Counted from the first letter of the stretch, positions 1 to 9,431 are shown. The stretch is 64,000 nucleotides of DNA from Flavobacterium sp. NKUCC04_CG (GCF_019345525.1 NZ_JAHKRA010000002.1:231139-295138), one strand, 5' to 3'. The notes: generated by a model not told the origin, from the letters alone. Made by a program: numbers and translations.

Positions 1-714
1 TGTGTTTTTGGAATCGGATTTGGTCAAAATATTATTGCGATGTTTCTTTACGGTTAAGGCACTAATAAATAACGTATCTGCAATCTCCTGATTACTTAAG
101 CCATTGCTTATCAGTTTAATAATATCAATTTCTCTTTTAGAAAACTCAATAACGGATCGAGTACCTCCATCAAGACTTAAATTCATAAAAGAAGGTTCTC
201 CATTTAAACCGATCAGCGATATTTTATATGTATTCAAATTACTGAGATGATCAATACATGTATTGATATTTAAAGACTTACCATAACCACCCTGATCATC
301 CATAGTCAGCATTAAAGCTTGATGGTTCATTAGGACATAGTTACCATCCTTTAAACGGGCTCGATAACTATAGCTTATTTTATAACTTAACAATTTCTCA
401 CGACCTATTTTTTCGGAAAAAAAATGAGCCAAAAAGGTTTCTGCTTTAACGACAAAGTCGATGTCTTCTGGATGAATACCCCCCAAGATATTATTGATCG
501 ACAGCAATTCTGGATTCAAATCGTGCATTTCATAGAAAGACGGGCTGATATTAGAAATAGACATGTCAAAAAAATCGATAATAAAAAAAGAAAATGGTCC
601 TGAACTTATAATTGAATTGGTCAGTTCATCAAAAGAATACTGATATAAAGGTGTGTTTATGTTGGTTCGATTTGAAAGCCAAACATCGTGTAGATTCTTT
701 ATTTCAAGACGCAT
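1..714 (-). CDS. LuxR-family regulator with PAS-like sensor, 3' end outside window
   Basis: The frame is open from an ATG at 714 down to base 1 (238 codons, no stop), so the C-terminus lies outside the window. Residues about 188-232 form a LuxR/GerE helix-turn-helix: the core FSKREIDIIKLISNGLS is followed by NQEIADTLFIS and TVKKHRNNIL, the usual recognition-helix pattern. The first ~180 residues resemble the PAS-like sensor (GIHPEDIDF, then a YRARLKDGNYVLMNH segment) that many Bacteroidota LuxR proteins carry. It is probably a cytoplasmic one-component DNA-binding regulator. Ligand and targets are unknown. It stands alone on its strand, with a long gene-poor stretch upstream. Confidence 0.85.
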   Translation of the reverse strand, partial: MRLEIKNLHDVWLSNRTNINTPLYQYSFDELTNSIISSGPFSFFIIDFFDMSISNISPSFYEMHDLNPELLSINNILGGIHPEDIDFVVKAETFLAHFFSEKIGREKLLSYKISYSYRARLKDGNYVLMNHQALMLTMDDQGGYGKSLNINTCIDHLSNLNTYKISLIGLNGEPSFMNLSLDGGTRSVIEFSKREIDIIKLISNGLSNQEIADTLFISALTVKKHRNNILTKSDSKNT

Positions 715-1579
715 ATATAAATCTTTTTATGCCATAAAGATATATCATATTCGATTAACAAAATACAAAATTTAAATTTTTATTAACAAATCAAAAACAA
801 ACAAAACAACAACAAATGCAACTTTTTAATATAAATAATCTAAATACACCGAAAAACAAACGGTATAATTATACATAAATCAAATACAATTAGCGGTTTT
901 AAATCTATTAAGAATATTAATACAACCACAACAAGCAATGGTTGCAGTGAAATTTAATCTTTAAACCAACAGTGCGCTTTGGATTTACTGGAAAACAATT
1001 ACAAAAAAGTCACGATAATAGCTGTTGGGACTACAATCGCAATTGTTGCTAATTTAATTCTACCCTCCTCTTGTGTGTTTCCACTAGCTTTGCTGCTACC
1101 TCCTCAACCCCCAGAAGCCTATATATTAGGACACCGCTACTAGGTTTTACGAATTAGTACGATAGGGAAAAGTAAAAAAAAGGTTTAGCCACTGCTACTA
1201 AATGGCTTTATCACATCTAGTAATGCGAGTGTAACAGAAGCATGTTTTTCTTTTAATAAATCACTTAAAACAAGTAACATCACAGAATTCGTACAGAAAC
1301 TCCATGGACTGAGACGCGACCTCCTAAATCGTAACGGCGCATCACAAGCCTGGAAGTATTTATAGTCACTAAAAACCTAAATTGGTTTAATATGGTAATA
1401 CCCGCAATAATTTCCCCCTCGCTGCCGAGCCGAGTACTTATAGCATTCGCGCCTAACGGGTTGGGCCAAGCTTTGATTTTAAAAGAAAACCAAACAATAT
1501 ATTAAATAATAATATTAAATGCTTTTATATGTGCTGAAACTTTACTTTTACACAGAATTTTTATTTAAAACATATAAAT
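715..1579. other. Gene-poor intergenic region with a possible gene remnant
   Basis: No convincing gene. A plus-strand frame from about 978 to 1143 reads as a hydrophobic helix followed by a Pro/Leu-rich tail ending in GHRY and a stop, but it has no ATG and may be the remnant of a small membrane protein. Around 1415-1475 a GC-rich patch (CGCTGCCGAGCCGAG) weakly resembles the left end of the interspersed repeat found at 10.5-19.9 kb. The rest is AT-rich with no recognisable feature. Confidence 0.4.
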
Positions 1580-2422
1580 ATGAGATTAAAATTATTCATT
1601 TTTGTTCTTTCAACGATTTTTTTTGCAAATTGCAATCATAGTGATGACAATGAGTTAATCAAAAAGGAAGAAATCATTAAAATAGAAGAACCATTAATAA
1701 TCAAAAAACAAGAGAATTTAGTTAAGTCAATTGAAATTACACAAAAGAAAGAAGATGTTATAACAACTTCAAAAGTTGAGTTTACGTATGATAATCAAAA
1801 CCGCTTACTCGAGATCAAAAATTTACGAGGAGAAAATTTAAAATATGAATATCTATCAGAAAATAGCCTGGTAGTTCATGCTACAGATATAGCATCGGAA
1901 AATGTAACCAAGTATATTTTTGCTTTAGATTCAAAAACGAAAATGGCTCTATCGTTACAGGTTGAATCTCAGGATAACCCTTATGTAAATACAGATAAAT
2001 TTATATTTGACTACAATAGCAAAATTCAACTATCATCGATTACCTTCACTAATAAAAATATATTTGACAAGGAAACTTATATATGGTCGGAGGATTACTC
2101 CTATCCTGTATCAACCGTAAGTCAATTTGATATTGAATATTTAACTTTTGAAGGAAGTGAATTTTTAAATAACGCATCAATTGATATTAACGCATTAATT
2201 AGTAATTACCCTAACTTCATACATCCAAAATATGCCGTATATAGTGGTCATTTAGGTGAGAAAGCCAAATACCTTATTAAAAATGTCAATAGCAGTGTCT
2301 ATGGTTATGATTATATATTTAATACAAACACAAAAGGCCTTATTGAAAAGGTAACAATTGGTAAAATCAATAAGAAAGAAAACGTATCAGAAATCACAAC
2401 GTATTTTATTAGTTACAACTAA
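1580..2422 (+). CDS. Predicted lipoprotein with YD-like repeat segments
   Basis: 280 residues. The N-terminus is a lipoprotein signal: a hydrophobic core (residues 4-15) ending in FFANC, with Cys18 as the likely lipidated residue, followed by an acidic/lysine-rich linker. Strands such as FTYDNQNRLLEIKNLRG and FIFDYNSKIQLSSITF resemble the beta-strand repeats of YD/DUF4595-type Bacteroidota lipoproteins. It is probably anchored in the outer membrane. The gene is single and followed by a good terminator at 2483-2519. No enzymatic motif is visible and function is unknown. Confidence 0.75.
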   Translation: MRLKLFIFVLSTIFFANCNHSDDNELIKKEEIIKIEEPLIIKKQENLVKSIEITQKKEDVITTSKVEFTYDNQNRLLEIKNLRGENLKYEYLSENSLVVHATDIASENVTKYIFALDSKTKMALSLQVESQDNPYVNTDKFIFDYNSKIQLSSITFTNKNIFDKETYIWSEDYSYPVSTVSQFDIEYLTFEGSEFLNNASIDINALISNYPNFIHPKYAVYSGHLGEKAKYLIKNVNSSVYGYDYIFNTNTKGLIEKVTIGKINKKENVSEITTYFISYN

Positions 2423-2482
2423 TAGTATTTTATTTAGAGTCTCTAGACACAGTCTCATAAGATCCGTAAGTTAAACATACTT

Positions 2483-2519
2483 GGGTTAGATTTTTTAATT
2501 AAAGTCTAACCCTTTTTTT
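2483..2519 (+). terminator. Rho-independent terminator after the 1580-2422 gene
   Basis: A perfect 8-bp stem GGGTTAGA (2483-2490) / TCTAACCC (2505-2512), a 14-nt loop and a run of seven T lie 60 bases after the stop of the plus-strand lipoprotein gene. Confidence 0.85.
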
Positions 2520-2604
2520 ATTTCACTAACTCTTACACGCATAACCCGATCTTAAAAAGCTAAGATGAGTTTTTGATTATTTATGTGATACGATGGTATA
2601 ACAG

Positions 2605-2919
2605 TTAATCTTCTAAACTTATAGCGACTAACAATTGCGGAAACTCATCACTTACTTCATTCACATGATCAATGCTAGTCAGTGATATCCTGTTGTTAAG
2701 CACTTCAAATTTTAGTATGAAGTTGTCTTTTTTGTTGTAAAGTAATCCATGCTCTATCCCTTCATCATCTTCATAGTAACCGACTAGTAGTGTCTTTTCT
2801 AAATTAATGTTGTTTGATATTATTAATTTTTTCAGATCCAGCCATTCCACATTTAGTAATTCTGTTAATTCTTCTATTTCTAATTTATAATCTTGGAATT
2901 CTTCCGTGGTCATTTTCAT
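2605..2919 (-). CDS. Small acidic hypothetical protein (possible immunity protein)
   Basis: 104 residues, acidic, no signal peptide or membrane segment. The N-terminal half is helical (EEFQDYKLEIEELTELL); the C-terminal half has alternating strands (KDNFILKFEVLNNRISLTSI). Not recognised. It lies at the 3' end of a row of minus-strand genes (2.6-9.0 kb) that resembles a polymorphic-toxin immunity array, so a small-immunity role is an inference from position and size only. ATG start, no upstream alternative. Confidence 0.6.
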   Translation of the reverse strand: MKMTTEEFQDYKLEIEELTELLNVEWLDLKKLIISNNINLEKTLLVGYYEDDEGIEHGLLYNKKDNFILKFEVLNNRISLTSIDHVNEVSDEFPQLLVAISLED

Positions 2920-3010
2920 TGTTAATAAAGGTTTAAAGGATCTTAATGTAGGGCTTAAAATGAAATTACAGTTTATACATTCCTACCAAAAGCCCTGTTT
3001 AATGTATGTT

Positions 3011-3685
3011 TTATTTCCCGTTCAACTGCTTTTGAAAATCAAGTGTTAAATGGTAATTCTCTTCAATTGGGACTAAGGCTCTGGTTGTTTTCGCAATGTC
3101 TTTTCCTTCTTCGGTCCACAAAAACGGTATAAAGGAAAACACTTGATTTCCGTTGGCTGTTTTTATATCGTTTTGCCAGTTTTCCCATCTAAAAAGTTTG
3201 TAGAATTTATGGATATCACCAGTAAAGGCCCAGTAAAGAAATTCTGAATAGCTGTTATCTAAACATTCCCAGGCTAAGGTGTCTTGAGCTAAATAGTACA
3301 CTTTCCCTATCTCCGTTCCAATTCCGCCAGCATTTAGGGCAAAATAGCCCCCGATGATATCATCGGCAATTAAAAAATGAGAAGGTTGATCGCCATAGTT
3401 CTCAAAGGTTTTGCCTTTGTTCCAGCTTGTCAACCCTCTGTCGAGTTTTTCACTGCCTGAGCCTAAAATCCGCAACCATCCGTGGTCAATTAATATCCCC
3501 CCCGTTTCATAGATTACAGCACCCATGGGCGAACGGGTTGTCACTTGTGCATTTAGCAGTTCTCTCTCTGCGCGTGCGCTAGCCCTTGGCAATATCTCAA
3601 CATCGTTTTCGGCTTCGCTTATCCATTCGGAGACCAACTCCCAACCCGGTTCGTCTAGGTTTATTAATTCTTTTAGTGTCTTCAT
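3011..3685 (-). CDS. DUF2625 family protein
   Basis: 224 residues. The N-terminal half matches my memory of DUF2625: SEAENDVEILP, then QVTTRSPMGAVIYETGG, then ILIDHGWLRILGSG, followed by FLIADDIIGGYFALNAGG and a tryptophan-rich C-terminal part (FRWENWQND). Family function is unproven; it recalls the SMI1/KNR4-like folds common among immunity proteins. It starts only 3 bp after the stop of the next gene region upstream (3689), so it is probably cotranscribed with the two-helix membrane protein. Cytoplasmic, no signal peptide. Confidence 0.75.
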   Translation of the reverse strand: MKTLKELINLDEPGWELVSEWISEAENDVEILPRASARAERELLNAQVTTRSPMGAVIYETGGILIDHGWLRILGSGSEKLDRGLTSWNKGKTFENYGDQPSHFLIADDIIGGYFALNAGGIGTEIGKVYYLAQDTLAWECLDNSYSEFLYWAFTGDIHKFYKLFRWENWQNDIKTANGNQVFSFIPFLWTEEGKDIAKTTRALVPIEENYHLTLDFQKQLNGK

Positions 3686-3688
3686 GTA

Positions 3689-3940
3689 TTAGTTACTTAA
3701 TAGATATAGAGAACTGATGGCTACTATGCCAAGGATAAGGATGACAATCATTATTTTGCGGTAATTTTCATAACCAAACCATTCAACGAGTACCACACTT
3801 TTTCTGTTTCCCGTTGGGTCTGTTGCCCATTTCCATCGCTTTATATATCCTATTAAAATTACTATAAAAACAAGACCGACAATAATATAGGCGAGTTTGG
3901 GATTGTTTTTTATGTGATTAAAAACTTCGTCAATGTTCAT
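3689..3940 (-). CDS. Small two-helix membrane protein, Imm17-like
   Basis: 83 residues with two clear transmembrane helices: about 17-33 (LAYIIVGLVFIVILIGY) and 62-80 (IMIVILILGIVAISSLY). The intervening loop carries WATDPTGNRKS and VEWFG. Two helices with a conserved Trp/Asn loop fit the Imm17 class of predicted immunity proteins; I make that call from memory of the pattern, not from a search. Its stop lies 3 bp from the DUF2625 start, which suggests an operon. It would sit in the inner membrane. Confidence 0.6.
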   Translation of the reverse strand: MNIDEVFNHIKNNPKLAYIIVGLVFIVILIGYIKRWKWATDPTGNRKSVVLVEWFGYENYRKIMIVILILGIVAISSLYLLSN

Positions 3941-4070
3941 TGTGTCTTATATATTTGGTTGTGTTTTGTAAAATTACTGGTGAAAAGTGAGAAGAAAGTT
4001 TTCTAACCAAATCTCCCTATCGCAAAATCCATATTTGTGTCGCTTTTTGTCGAATGCAACCAAAAGCGTT

Positions 4071-4556
4071 TTACTTTTTATTAATACTTTCTTTTATACA
4101 CTCGATAATTTCTAAAATATCAAGAAGTGTATCCTCTTTATAGTCTCCCAGCATTTCAAATAACACAAACTTCTCTGTATTATTATGAATATCAGTCAGG
4201 GCATTTTTTAATGTTAGCAATTCCTCTTTTGAGATGTCACAAGTTAGTATTTTTGAACCGTAAGCAGTTGTCAAATCAGCACTTCCGTTTAGTTCACTTT
4301 CAGCAACAATTGCTGTTAGTGCAATCACAGCATCTTCATAATGTACAAACTGTTCAAAATCTGGATTATCAAGTCGGACGTTGTTATCCGTGCGTTCATC
4401 GAGCAGTTCGGGTTGATCAAAATATTTTTTTAAGTCGCACCGTTTGTAAATTTCCGTCAAGGTTAATTTTTCACACGGAATTTTCTCTAAAAATTGTTGA
4501 AAGTCTCCACCATAATCACTTCCAAATGCGGTGTCTTTCCATTTTTCTATAAACAT
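4071..4556 (-). CDS. Hypothetical acidic protein (possible immunity protein)
   Basis: 161 residues, acidic and mostly helical, no signal peptide or membrane segment. Segments EDAVIALTAIVAESELNG and LLDILEIIECIKES look like helices of a small alpha protein. Not recognised. It lies 16 bp downstream of the 4573-4896 gene and probably belongs to the same transcript. Position in the immunity-like row is the only hint to function. A 141-aa frame on the opposite strand is its antisense shadow. Confidence 0.65.
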   Translation of the reverse strand: MFIEKWKDTAFGSDYGGDFQQFLEKIPCEKLTLTEIYKRCDLKKYFDQPELLDERTDNNVRLDNPDFEQFVHYEDAVIALTAIVAESELNGSADLTTAYGSKILTCDISKEELLTLKNALTDIHNNTEKFVLFEMLGDYKEDTLLDILEIIECIKESINKK

Positions 4557-4572
4557 ATTTTTTTTATTTTAG

Positions 4573-4896
4573 TTACCACGCTCGCCAATTATCGATATAT
4601 TCCGTTGTTTCATCAAGTCCTACTATCGTTCCCATTTTATATAAAGCATCACATAATCCTTCTCTTTCTTCTGTGTCAATGGTACTTTCAATAGCATCGT
4701 TGTCTTCGATTTTGTTTAGTGATAAAACACAGTTTTCAAACAAATTGAGTATTTCGCTACTTTCTGTGTTTTCAGGAAGTGCCTTTAGTTTGTCGCGCAG
4801 TGCATTGAGCTCCGCCATTAAAATGGGCTCTAAATCTTCATAAACTACTGGAAGGGACTGTTTAAAATCAATCTCTTGTAATTCTAACTTTTTCAT
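4573..4896 (-). CDS. Small hypothetical protein (possible immunity protein)
   Basis: 107 residues, acidic, probably all-helical, ending in an aromatic motif (EYIDNWRAW) of the kind seen at the end of several small immunity-like families. Not assigned to a family. Its ATG overlaps the stop of the upstream gene in an ATGA arrangement (4893-4896), so the two are probably translationally coupled. No signal peptide. Confidence 0.65.
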   Translation of the reverse strand: MKKLELQEIDFKQSLPVVYEDLEPILMAELNALRDKLKALPENTESSEILNLFENCVLSLNKIEDNDAIESTIDTEEREGLCDALYKMGTIVGLDETTEYIDNWRAW

Positions 4897-5441
4897 AATT
4901 CAAAATTATTTATTTTTTTGTGAGAAAACTTCAGCGTATAATTTATTTCGCCTACTTTTTTTGTGGCAATTCTGGCTTGGTTAAGGTCAAGTCGATATTC
5001 TTTTAAACAAGTTTTGATACTGCTAACCGCTTTTTCACTGTCTACAACCTTACAAAAAATATTTAATTTCTTTTGCCCCATATCAAAACCATCTACATCG
5101 CCTACCCCATTCCAACCTAGATGGTCTTTTAGATATTCTTGCACCTTGTCTTTAAGCCATAAATCTCTTTTATTTCCCAATTCACTCTTTAAAGGAAACT
5201 GAACAACAACCCAATGATGATGGTCTTCATCGATTTGAGCATAGCCCTGACTTTCACATTCTTTACAGAAATTAAGGACAAAATCGTCATTGGCCTGGTT
5301 TGTTTCAATCGGAATCTCTTCTACTTTCCCTTTAAAACCCACTTTTCCATAGTGAACAACGGCTACTTTTCTCTTTTCGTCAAACCAGGTTTCTTTGTAA
5401 AGTAGTTGCTCTTTGTCGTCAGTTTTATAATATTTTATCAT
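4893..5441 (-). CDS. Hypothetical protein with WGR-like N-terminus
   Basis: About 182 residues from the ATG at 5441. The longer frame begins with TTG at 5495; an intermediate ATG at 5489 is also possible. I prefer 5441 because MIKYYKTDD opens straight into a beta-rich segment (YKETWFDEKRKVAVVHYGKVG) that resembles a WGR-type domain. The C-terminal half (residues ~80-180) is alpha/beta and unrecognised. Its stop overlaps the next start (ATGA). Function unknown; immunity-like by context only. Confidence 0.6.
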   Translation of the reverse strand: MIKYYKTDDKEQLLYKETWFDEKRKVAVVHYGKVGFKGKVEEIPIETNQANDDFVLNFCKECESQGYAQIDEDHHHWVVVQFPLKSELGNKRDLWLKDKVQEYLKDHLGWNGVGDVDGFDMGQKKLNIFCKVVDSEKAVSSIKTCLKEYRLDLNQARIATKKVGEINYTLKFSHKKINNFEL

Positions 5442-5543
5442 GATAAATTCACTTCGTTTATTCTGTACTGAGGTCAGCTTGATCAGCATATCCAATTCTT
5501 TTCCGGTATTTTATATAACCGAAGCAGTTTCTATCCGCTTATT

Positions 5544-6506
5544 TTACCGTGTCGGTTTCCAAATGTAATCCCCGTCTTTATTGATATACCCCTCTTTATA
5601 AACAGCGTGGTCTTTTCCGATGGTAACTTTTGCTATCCCATTTTCAAAACGTTCTACATGTTCAAATTTTGGTTTAATAACCATGTTTCCATCGCGATTT
5701 ATAAATCCATGTTTGTTATTCTTTTTCAACTGAACACTTGCCAAACCATCTGAGAAATTTTCGCCCACTAAGTACTCACAAGGGATAACAACTTCTCCCT
5801 TCGTATCCATGTACCCATTGCCATTATCCCAAATACAGCATAGTCCTTCTGAAAAATGTCCATTAGCTATATTAAAATCAGGCGGAATTAAAACTTCGTT
5901 GTTTCTATTTACAAAGCCAAATAATTGTTTTTTATTAACTTTTTTGCCAATAAGCGTTGGTATTACGGCTGCCATGCCTTCATGAAAGGAGCTGGTATAA
6001 TCGTATATGGGCGGTATAATAAAGTTGTTATCCATATCAACAAAGCCCCATTTTTTCTCTATTAAAGATTTACAATTAATCAAACCTTCATTATATTCCG
6101 ATACGCCAAATTCCCTGTTATTCAGTATTGTTTTGCCACTTGTATTTATGAAATAAGCGGAAGTAAACATATTGTCTTGTACTAATGCTATTCCGTTATG
6201 AAATTCATTTACGCGGTAGTATTTAGGTTCAATAACGATATCATTTTCGCTATTGATGAACCCAAATTCTCCGTCAACTTCCACAATTGCTAACCCATCA
6301 TTAAAACCTCCAAAGCCATATTCGTATCTATAGTTGGGGCTTATATGTATAGTACCTTTACCGTCCATATATCCAAACTCCTCATTAACTTTTATGCCTC
6401 CAAACATATTGGCGAAGTCAAAGTCAAACTTTGTAATCAGGCTTCCCAGCTTGTCTATAAAAGCATATTTGCCGTTTTTTTTAACTGGATAAAATTTCTC
6501 TGCCAT
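5544..6506 (-). CDS. WG-repeat protein
   Basis: 320 residues from the ATG at 6506 (the frame extends to a TTG at 6560, which I judge not to be the start because the repeats begin right after the ATG: MAEKFYPVKKNGKYAFIDK). At least seven WG-type repeats follow the pattern G-x-a-x-V-x-x-x-G-x-x-G-F-I-x-x-x-G/N: GEFGFINSENDIVIEPKY, KWGFVDMDNNFIIPPIY, LFGFVNRNNEVLIPPDF, KHGFINRDGNMVIKPKF. These build a repeat beta-fold used for protein interaction. No signal peptide, so probably cytoplasmic. WG-repeat proteins occur often in Bacteroidota, including near toxin-immunity loci. Confidence 0.85.
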   Translation of the reverse strand: MAEKFYPVKKNGKYAFIDKLGSLITKFDFDFANMFGGIKVNEEFGYMDGKGTIHISPNYRYEYGFGGFNDGLAIVEVDGEFGFINSENDIVIEPKYYRVNEFHNGIALVQDNMFTSAYFINTSGKTILNNREFGVSEYNEGLINCKSLIEKKWGFVDMDNNFIIPPIYDYTSSFHEGMAAVIPTLIGKKVNKKQLFGFVNRNNEVLIPPDFNIANGHFSEGLCCIWDNGNGYMDTKGEVVIPCEYLVGENFSDGLASVQLKKNNKHGFINRDGNMVIKPKFEHVERFENGIAKVTIGKDHAVYKEGYINKDGDYIWKPTR

Positions 6507-6632
6507 ATCGTTCAATAAGTTGCTGCTAAGGTCTCGGTGTTGTGTAATGATTCTGACCAATCTAAGTACAAACAGGGAATGGATGAACTACGGTAGAAAT
6601 TACCGTTGCCCCCTACTGTCCCTAACCAATTT

Positions 6633-7460
6633 TTAGTTGCCGTTTATTTCTGTGTTAAGTTGTTTGAATTTATTCTTATTAACTCGTTTTATATTGTCCA
6701 GAATTTCCGTTTGTTTTTCGCGGGGTAGTTCTTTTAATTTTTCAATAAATGTTGGATAAACGGTCTTGTTGGCATAGAACCAAAAAGGGTTTGTCAGCGT
6801 ATCAATTTGTCGCCAATCTTTACCAAGGTTTAAGGCTAAAACTTCGATTAGAAAATCTAAATCTTCAAGCCATACTTTTTTTCCTTTTTTCCAAAATATC
6901 CCACTTACCGAAAACTCGCCACCTTTTTGCCGTCCTTCTACAAATCTTTTTCTCCAATTTTCGTCCCAATATTCGGGAATAGCACTTTCTTTCGTTTTTG
7001 CTATGGGTTTACCTAATTTTTCCAAAACGCTTCCCCACGCTTCGTCGGCTATAAACCAATTTTTTAGCGCAGCCATAGCAGTTCTTCTTTCGGCTATAGT
7101 CCATTGCTTCGCCCCTTCAAGAAAGGCATGCAAGGCGACTTCTGCAGTTGGAAGGGGAATATAAAACCGGAAAACTTGGTCAAACTTCCCCATTCTTTTC
7201 TGAAGCTCGGATAGTTTTTGGGCAAGAATCTCGCCGACCAACTTTGGATGGAATACCCAAATTGCATTATACAAACTTTCATAAACACCGGAATCGTCTT
7301 TTAGTCTTATCGCGTCGATGAGTTTATGTAGATAATTACTGTCCTCCTCGCCATTTAAAGAATACATTAATTCACTAAATTTCACACAATCTTCCGCTGT
7401 TTTTAAATCCCAAACTTTTTCAAGTTCTATACCCCAATTTTCAAAGTTTGTTGTTGTCAT
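6633..7460 (-). CDS. Hypothetical cytoplasmic protein
   Basis: 275 residues from an ATG, no signal or membrane segment. The N-terminal two-thirds are helical (SELMYSLNGEEDSNYLHKLIDAI; then AVALHA-type helices around residues 105-140). The middle has a tryptophan-rich block (ENWRKRF, IFWKKGKKVWLEDLDFL). Not recognised. It is a member of the minus-strand row of unrelated small proteins and is separated by about 190 bp from the ankyrin gene upstream, so it may have its own promoter. Confidence 0.65.
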   Translation of the reverse strand: MTTTNFENWGIELEKVWDLKTAEDCVKFSELMYSLNGEEDSNYLHKLIDAIRLKDDSGVYESLYNAIWVFHPKLVGEILAQKLSELQKRMGKFDQVFRFYIPLPTAEVALHAFLEGAKQWTIAERRTAMAALKNWFIADEAWGSVLEKLGKPIAKTKESAIPEYWDENWRKRFVEGRQKGGEFSVSGIFWKKGKKVWLEDLDFLIEVLALNLGKDWRQIDTLTNPFWFYANKTVYPTFIEKLKELPREKQTEILDNIKRVNKNKFKQLNTEINGN

Positions 7461-7646
7461 TCGTCTGTTTTATGTGCTGCTCTTATTTGCTAGCTACCCA
7501 TCGAACGGCAACTATAATTAAGCATTCGGTTCTGCTACCCTATTTGGTTTGTTTTATTTTCTGTCAAAAAAAGGCATAAATATAAGCTACTTGCGGTCGT
7601 ACTAAACCGTTTTAATTGTACTTCTAAAATCTAAGGTAGCAACAAA

Positions 7647-8270
7647 TTATTGATCCTGATCCTGATATTTCAAGATCAAGTTTTTAAGCGTTAAGGCATC
7701 ATCCGCAAATCCTTGAACTAAGCTAAATGCTGATATGCCGAAATTGTTTTCTGCATAAATATCGGCTCCATGCTCTAAGAGTTTTTCTACAAAGTATACA
7801 TCGTCATTTGCTTTAACTCCGGTACTCGACATGGCTTTTGTCAAGACAGTACCTCCATGTCCGATGCGAATATGTACATCTGCTCCATTTTTAATAAGGT
7901 AATCAAATATTTCTTTTGATTTGTAGGTAAAACCAACACTAAGACATAATGCGGTATACATTCTTGGGCCTCGCTGTGGTTGTGCATTAATGTCAATACC
8001 TCTTTTTAGCAGCTCATCGATGATTGGAATGGGATCTAATAGGTATGGGCGATTTATGGCAAATTGCTCCAAATTGCTATCATAAATTAAACTACCGAGG
8101 TAATAATGCAATATGTTTTTAGAACTTTCATCTATGGAATTTATTTCAAAATCATCTAAAAACAGCTTAAACTCTGCCTCTGTTTTGCAATGATTGAAAG
8201 CTATTTTGTGATCGTTGGTAAATTTCATGCTAACTTGATTAATAAAAAATTGGTTCTTCTGTATAGGCAT
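7647..8270 (-). CDS. Ankyrin-repeat protein
   Basis: 207 residues (ATG at 8270; an ATG 14 codons inside is also plausible). The C-terminal 120 residues hold ankyrin-type repeats: IDELLKRGIDINAQPQRGPRMYTAL, FDYLIKNGADVHIRIGHGG, VEKLLEHGADIYAENNFGISAF. The N-terminal segment (residues ~15-75) is helical. Ankyrin repeats mediate protein binding; bacterial ankyrin proteins of this size often serve as immunity or anti-toxin partners. No signal peptide. Partner unknown. Confidence 0.8.
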   Translation of the reverse strand: MPIQKNQFFINQVSMKFTNDHKIAFNHCKTEAEFKLFLDDFEINSIDESSKNILHYYLGSLIYDSNLEQFAINRPYLLDPIPIIDELLKRGIDINAQPQRGPRMYTALCLSVGFTYKSKEIFDYLIKNGADVHIRIGHGGTVLTKAMSSTGVKANDDVYFVEKLLEHGADIYAENNFGISAFSLVQGFADDALTLKNLILKYQDQDQ

Positions 8271-8397
8271 TTACAAAGATTAAAATTTCTGAGGCTAGAC
8301 CATCGCAAACGTTATCAGTTGTTGAGTACATTACACAAAAAAACTGTATATATTTTCTGCGACAAGCTTGATTTGACCTTATGGTTGATTCCATCTT

Positions 8398-9024
8398 TTA
8401 GTCTAGTATTTGATTTTTTTGAAGAATTTTCAAGTAATATTTCTCTAACATTTTAGTGTTATCAATTTTATTGGTTCTATCTGTGTACGTAAACCAATCT
8501 ATCATAAGATCAGTAAAAACCAGTTTTCCACTATCAGTAAGATCTTGGTTTTTGTAGTTCATATACAGAATGCGATTATTTTTATCCAATGGATTTAGCA
8601 CCAATAATTCCTTCTCATAACAAAAACGAAGAAAAACAACAAACATTTCGTAGGTATTGATGATGTGTTCTGGATATTTTCTATTGGCCGTAAAATGACT
8701 GGAGATATCACAAACAAAATTGGCCCAATCAAATTTTTCTTTATAGGTAACAACTAGTAAATCCATCGCCTTTTCGAGCGGTATTAAAAGCATTTTATGT
8801 TGCGCTTGCGTTGAATAGCCCTTGTATACTGCTGGGGGATTATCTAGCAATTGGCTTGCAGCTTCTGTATAAACAAAGTATAACGCTTCATCAAATAATC
8901 CGCCTATAAAATGGTTGTTACACAGCAGCATCCAGTTTTTATTTTTTGCAGGGGAAAATGTTATTCTATAATCTTGACTATTTAAAAGTTCGTATGTTTT
9001 TATGATAAAATCAATCGAAGTCAT
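8398..9024 (-). CDS. Protein with TfoX-like N-terminal domain
   Basis: 208 residues. Residues ~20-95 resemble the TfoX/Sxy N-terminal fold: a strand pair (KNWMLLCNNHFIGGLFD), then YFVYTEAASQLLDN and a YKGYSTQAQHKMLLI stretch, the same order as the FIGG-YDD / VKPT-A / YEGAK-MLLV signatures of small stand-alone TfoX-domain proteins. The remaining 110 residues are unassigned and helical. The match is from memory and remote. It is the first gene of the minus-strand row. Function unknown; not evidence of a competence regulator. Confidence 0.5.
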   Translation of the reverse strand: MTSIDFIIKTYELLNSQDYRITFSPAKNKNWMLLCNNHFIGGLFDEALYFVYTEAASQLLDNPPAVYKGYSTQAQHKMLLIPLEKAMDLLVVTYKEKFDWANFVCDISSHFTANRKYPEHIINTYEMFVVFLRFCYEKELLVLNPLDKNNRILYMNYKNQDLTDSGKLVFTDLMIDWFTYTDRTNKIDNTKMLEKYYLKILQKNQILD

Positions 9025-9431
9025 TACTCTATTTGTTTAGCCAATAAAATTATGGTTTTTTTATTTACAAAAAGACCCTAAAATTAACAAAGTGAATAAA
9101 AAAATAAAATAAAACAGCTGCGAACTCCGGTGATATTGACGAATCAAGAGGACTCTGGCGCTAACGTAGTCGAGTGGTTACTGATCCAATAAATAAAGTT
9201 TTGTCCGTATAATTTTATAATTCAATATATAGTGTTTTCTTCAAAGCCAACTCCTACTTACATTACCTTTAATAAAATGATAGACCTGATTGCTTGAAGT
9301 GAGAAGCTATTTGATTTTTTAAGAGCGAGTGTTTCTATTCTAAGCTCTAAAACCTTTTAATCTTTCCTTGTTTTATAATTTTTACAATTGGCAAAACTTC
9401 CAAAAACCTTGCAATCCAAACTAAATCCGAA
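9025..9431. other. Intergenic region with a degenerate repeat end
   Basis: No gene seen. At about 9115-9182 there is a short remnant of the interspersed repeat family: GGACTCTGGCGCTAACGTAG followed by TCGAGTGGTTA, close to the right end of the copy at 10.5-10.9 kb. The rest is AT-rich spacer. Confidence 0.4.
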
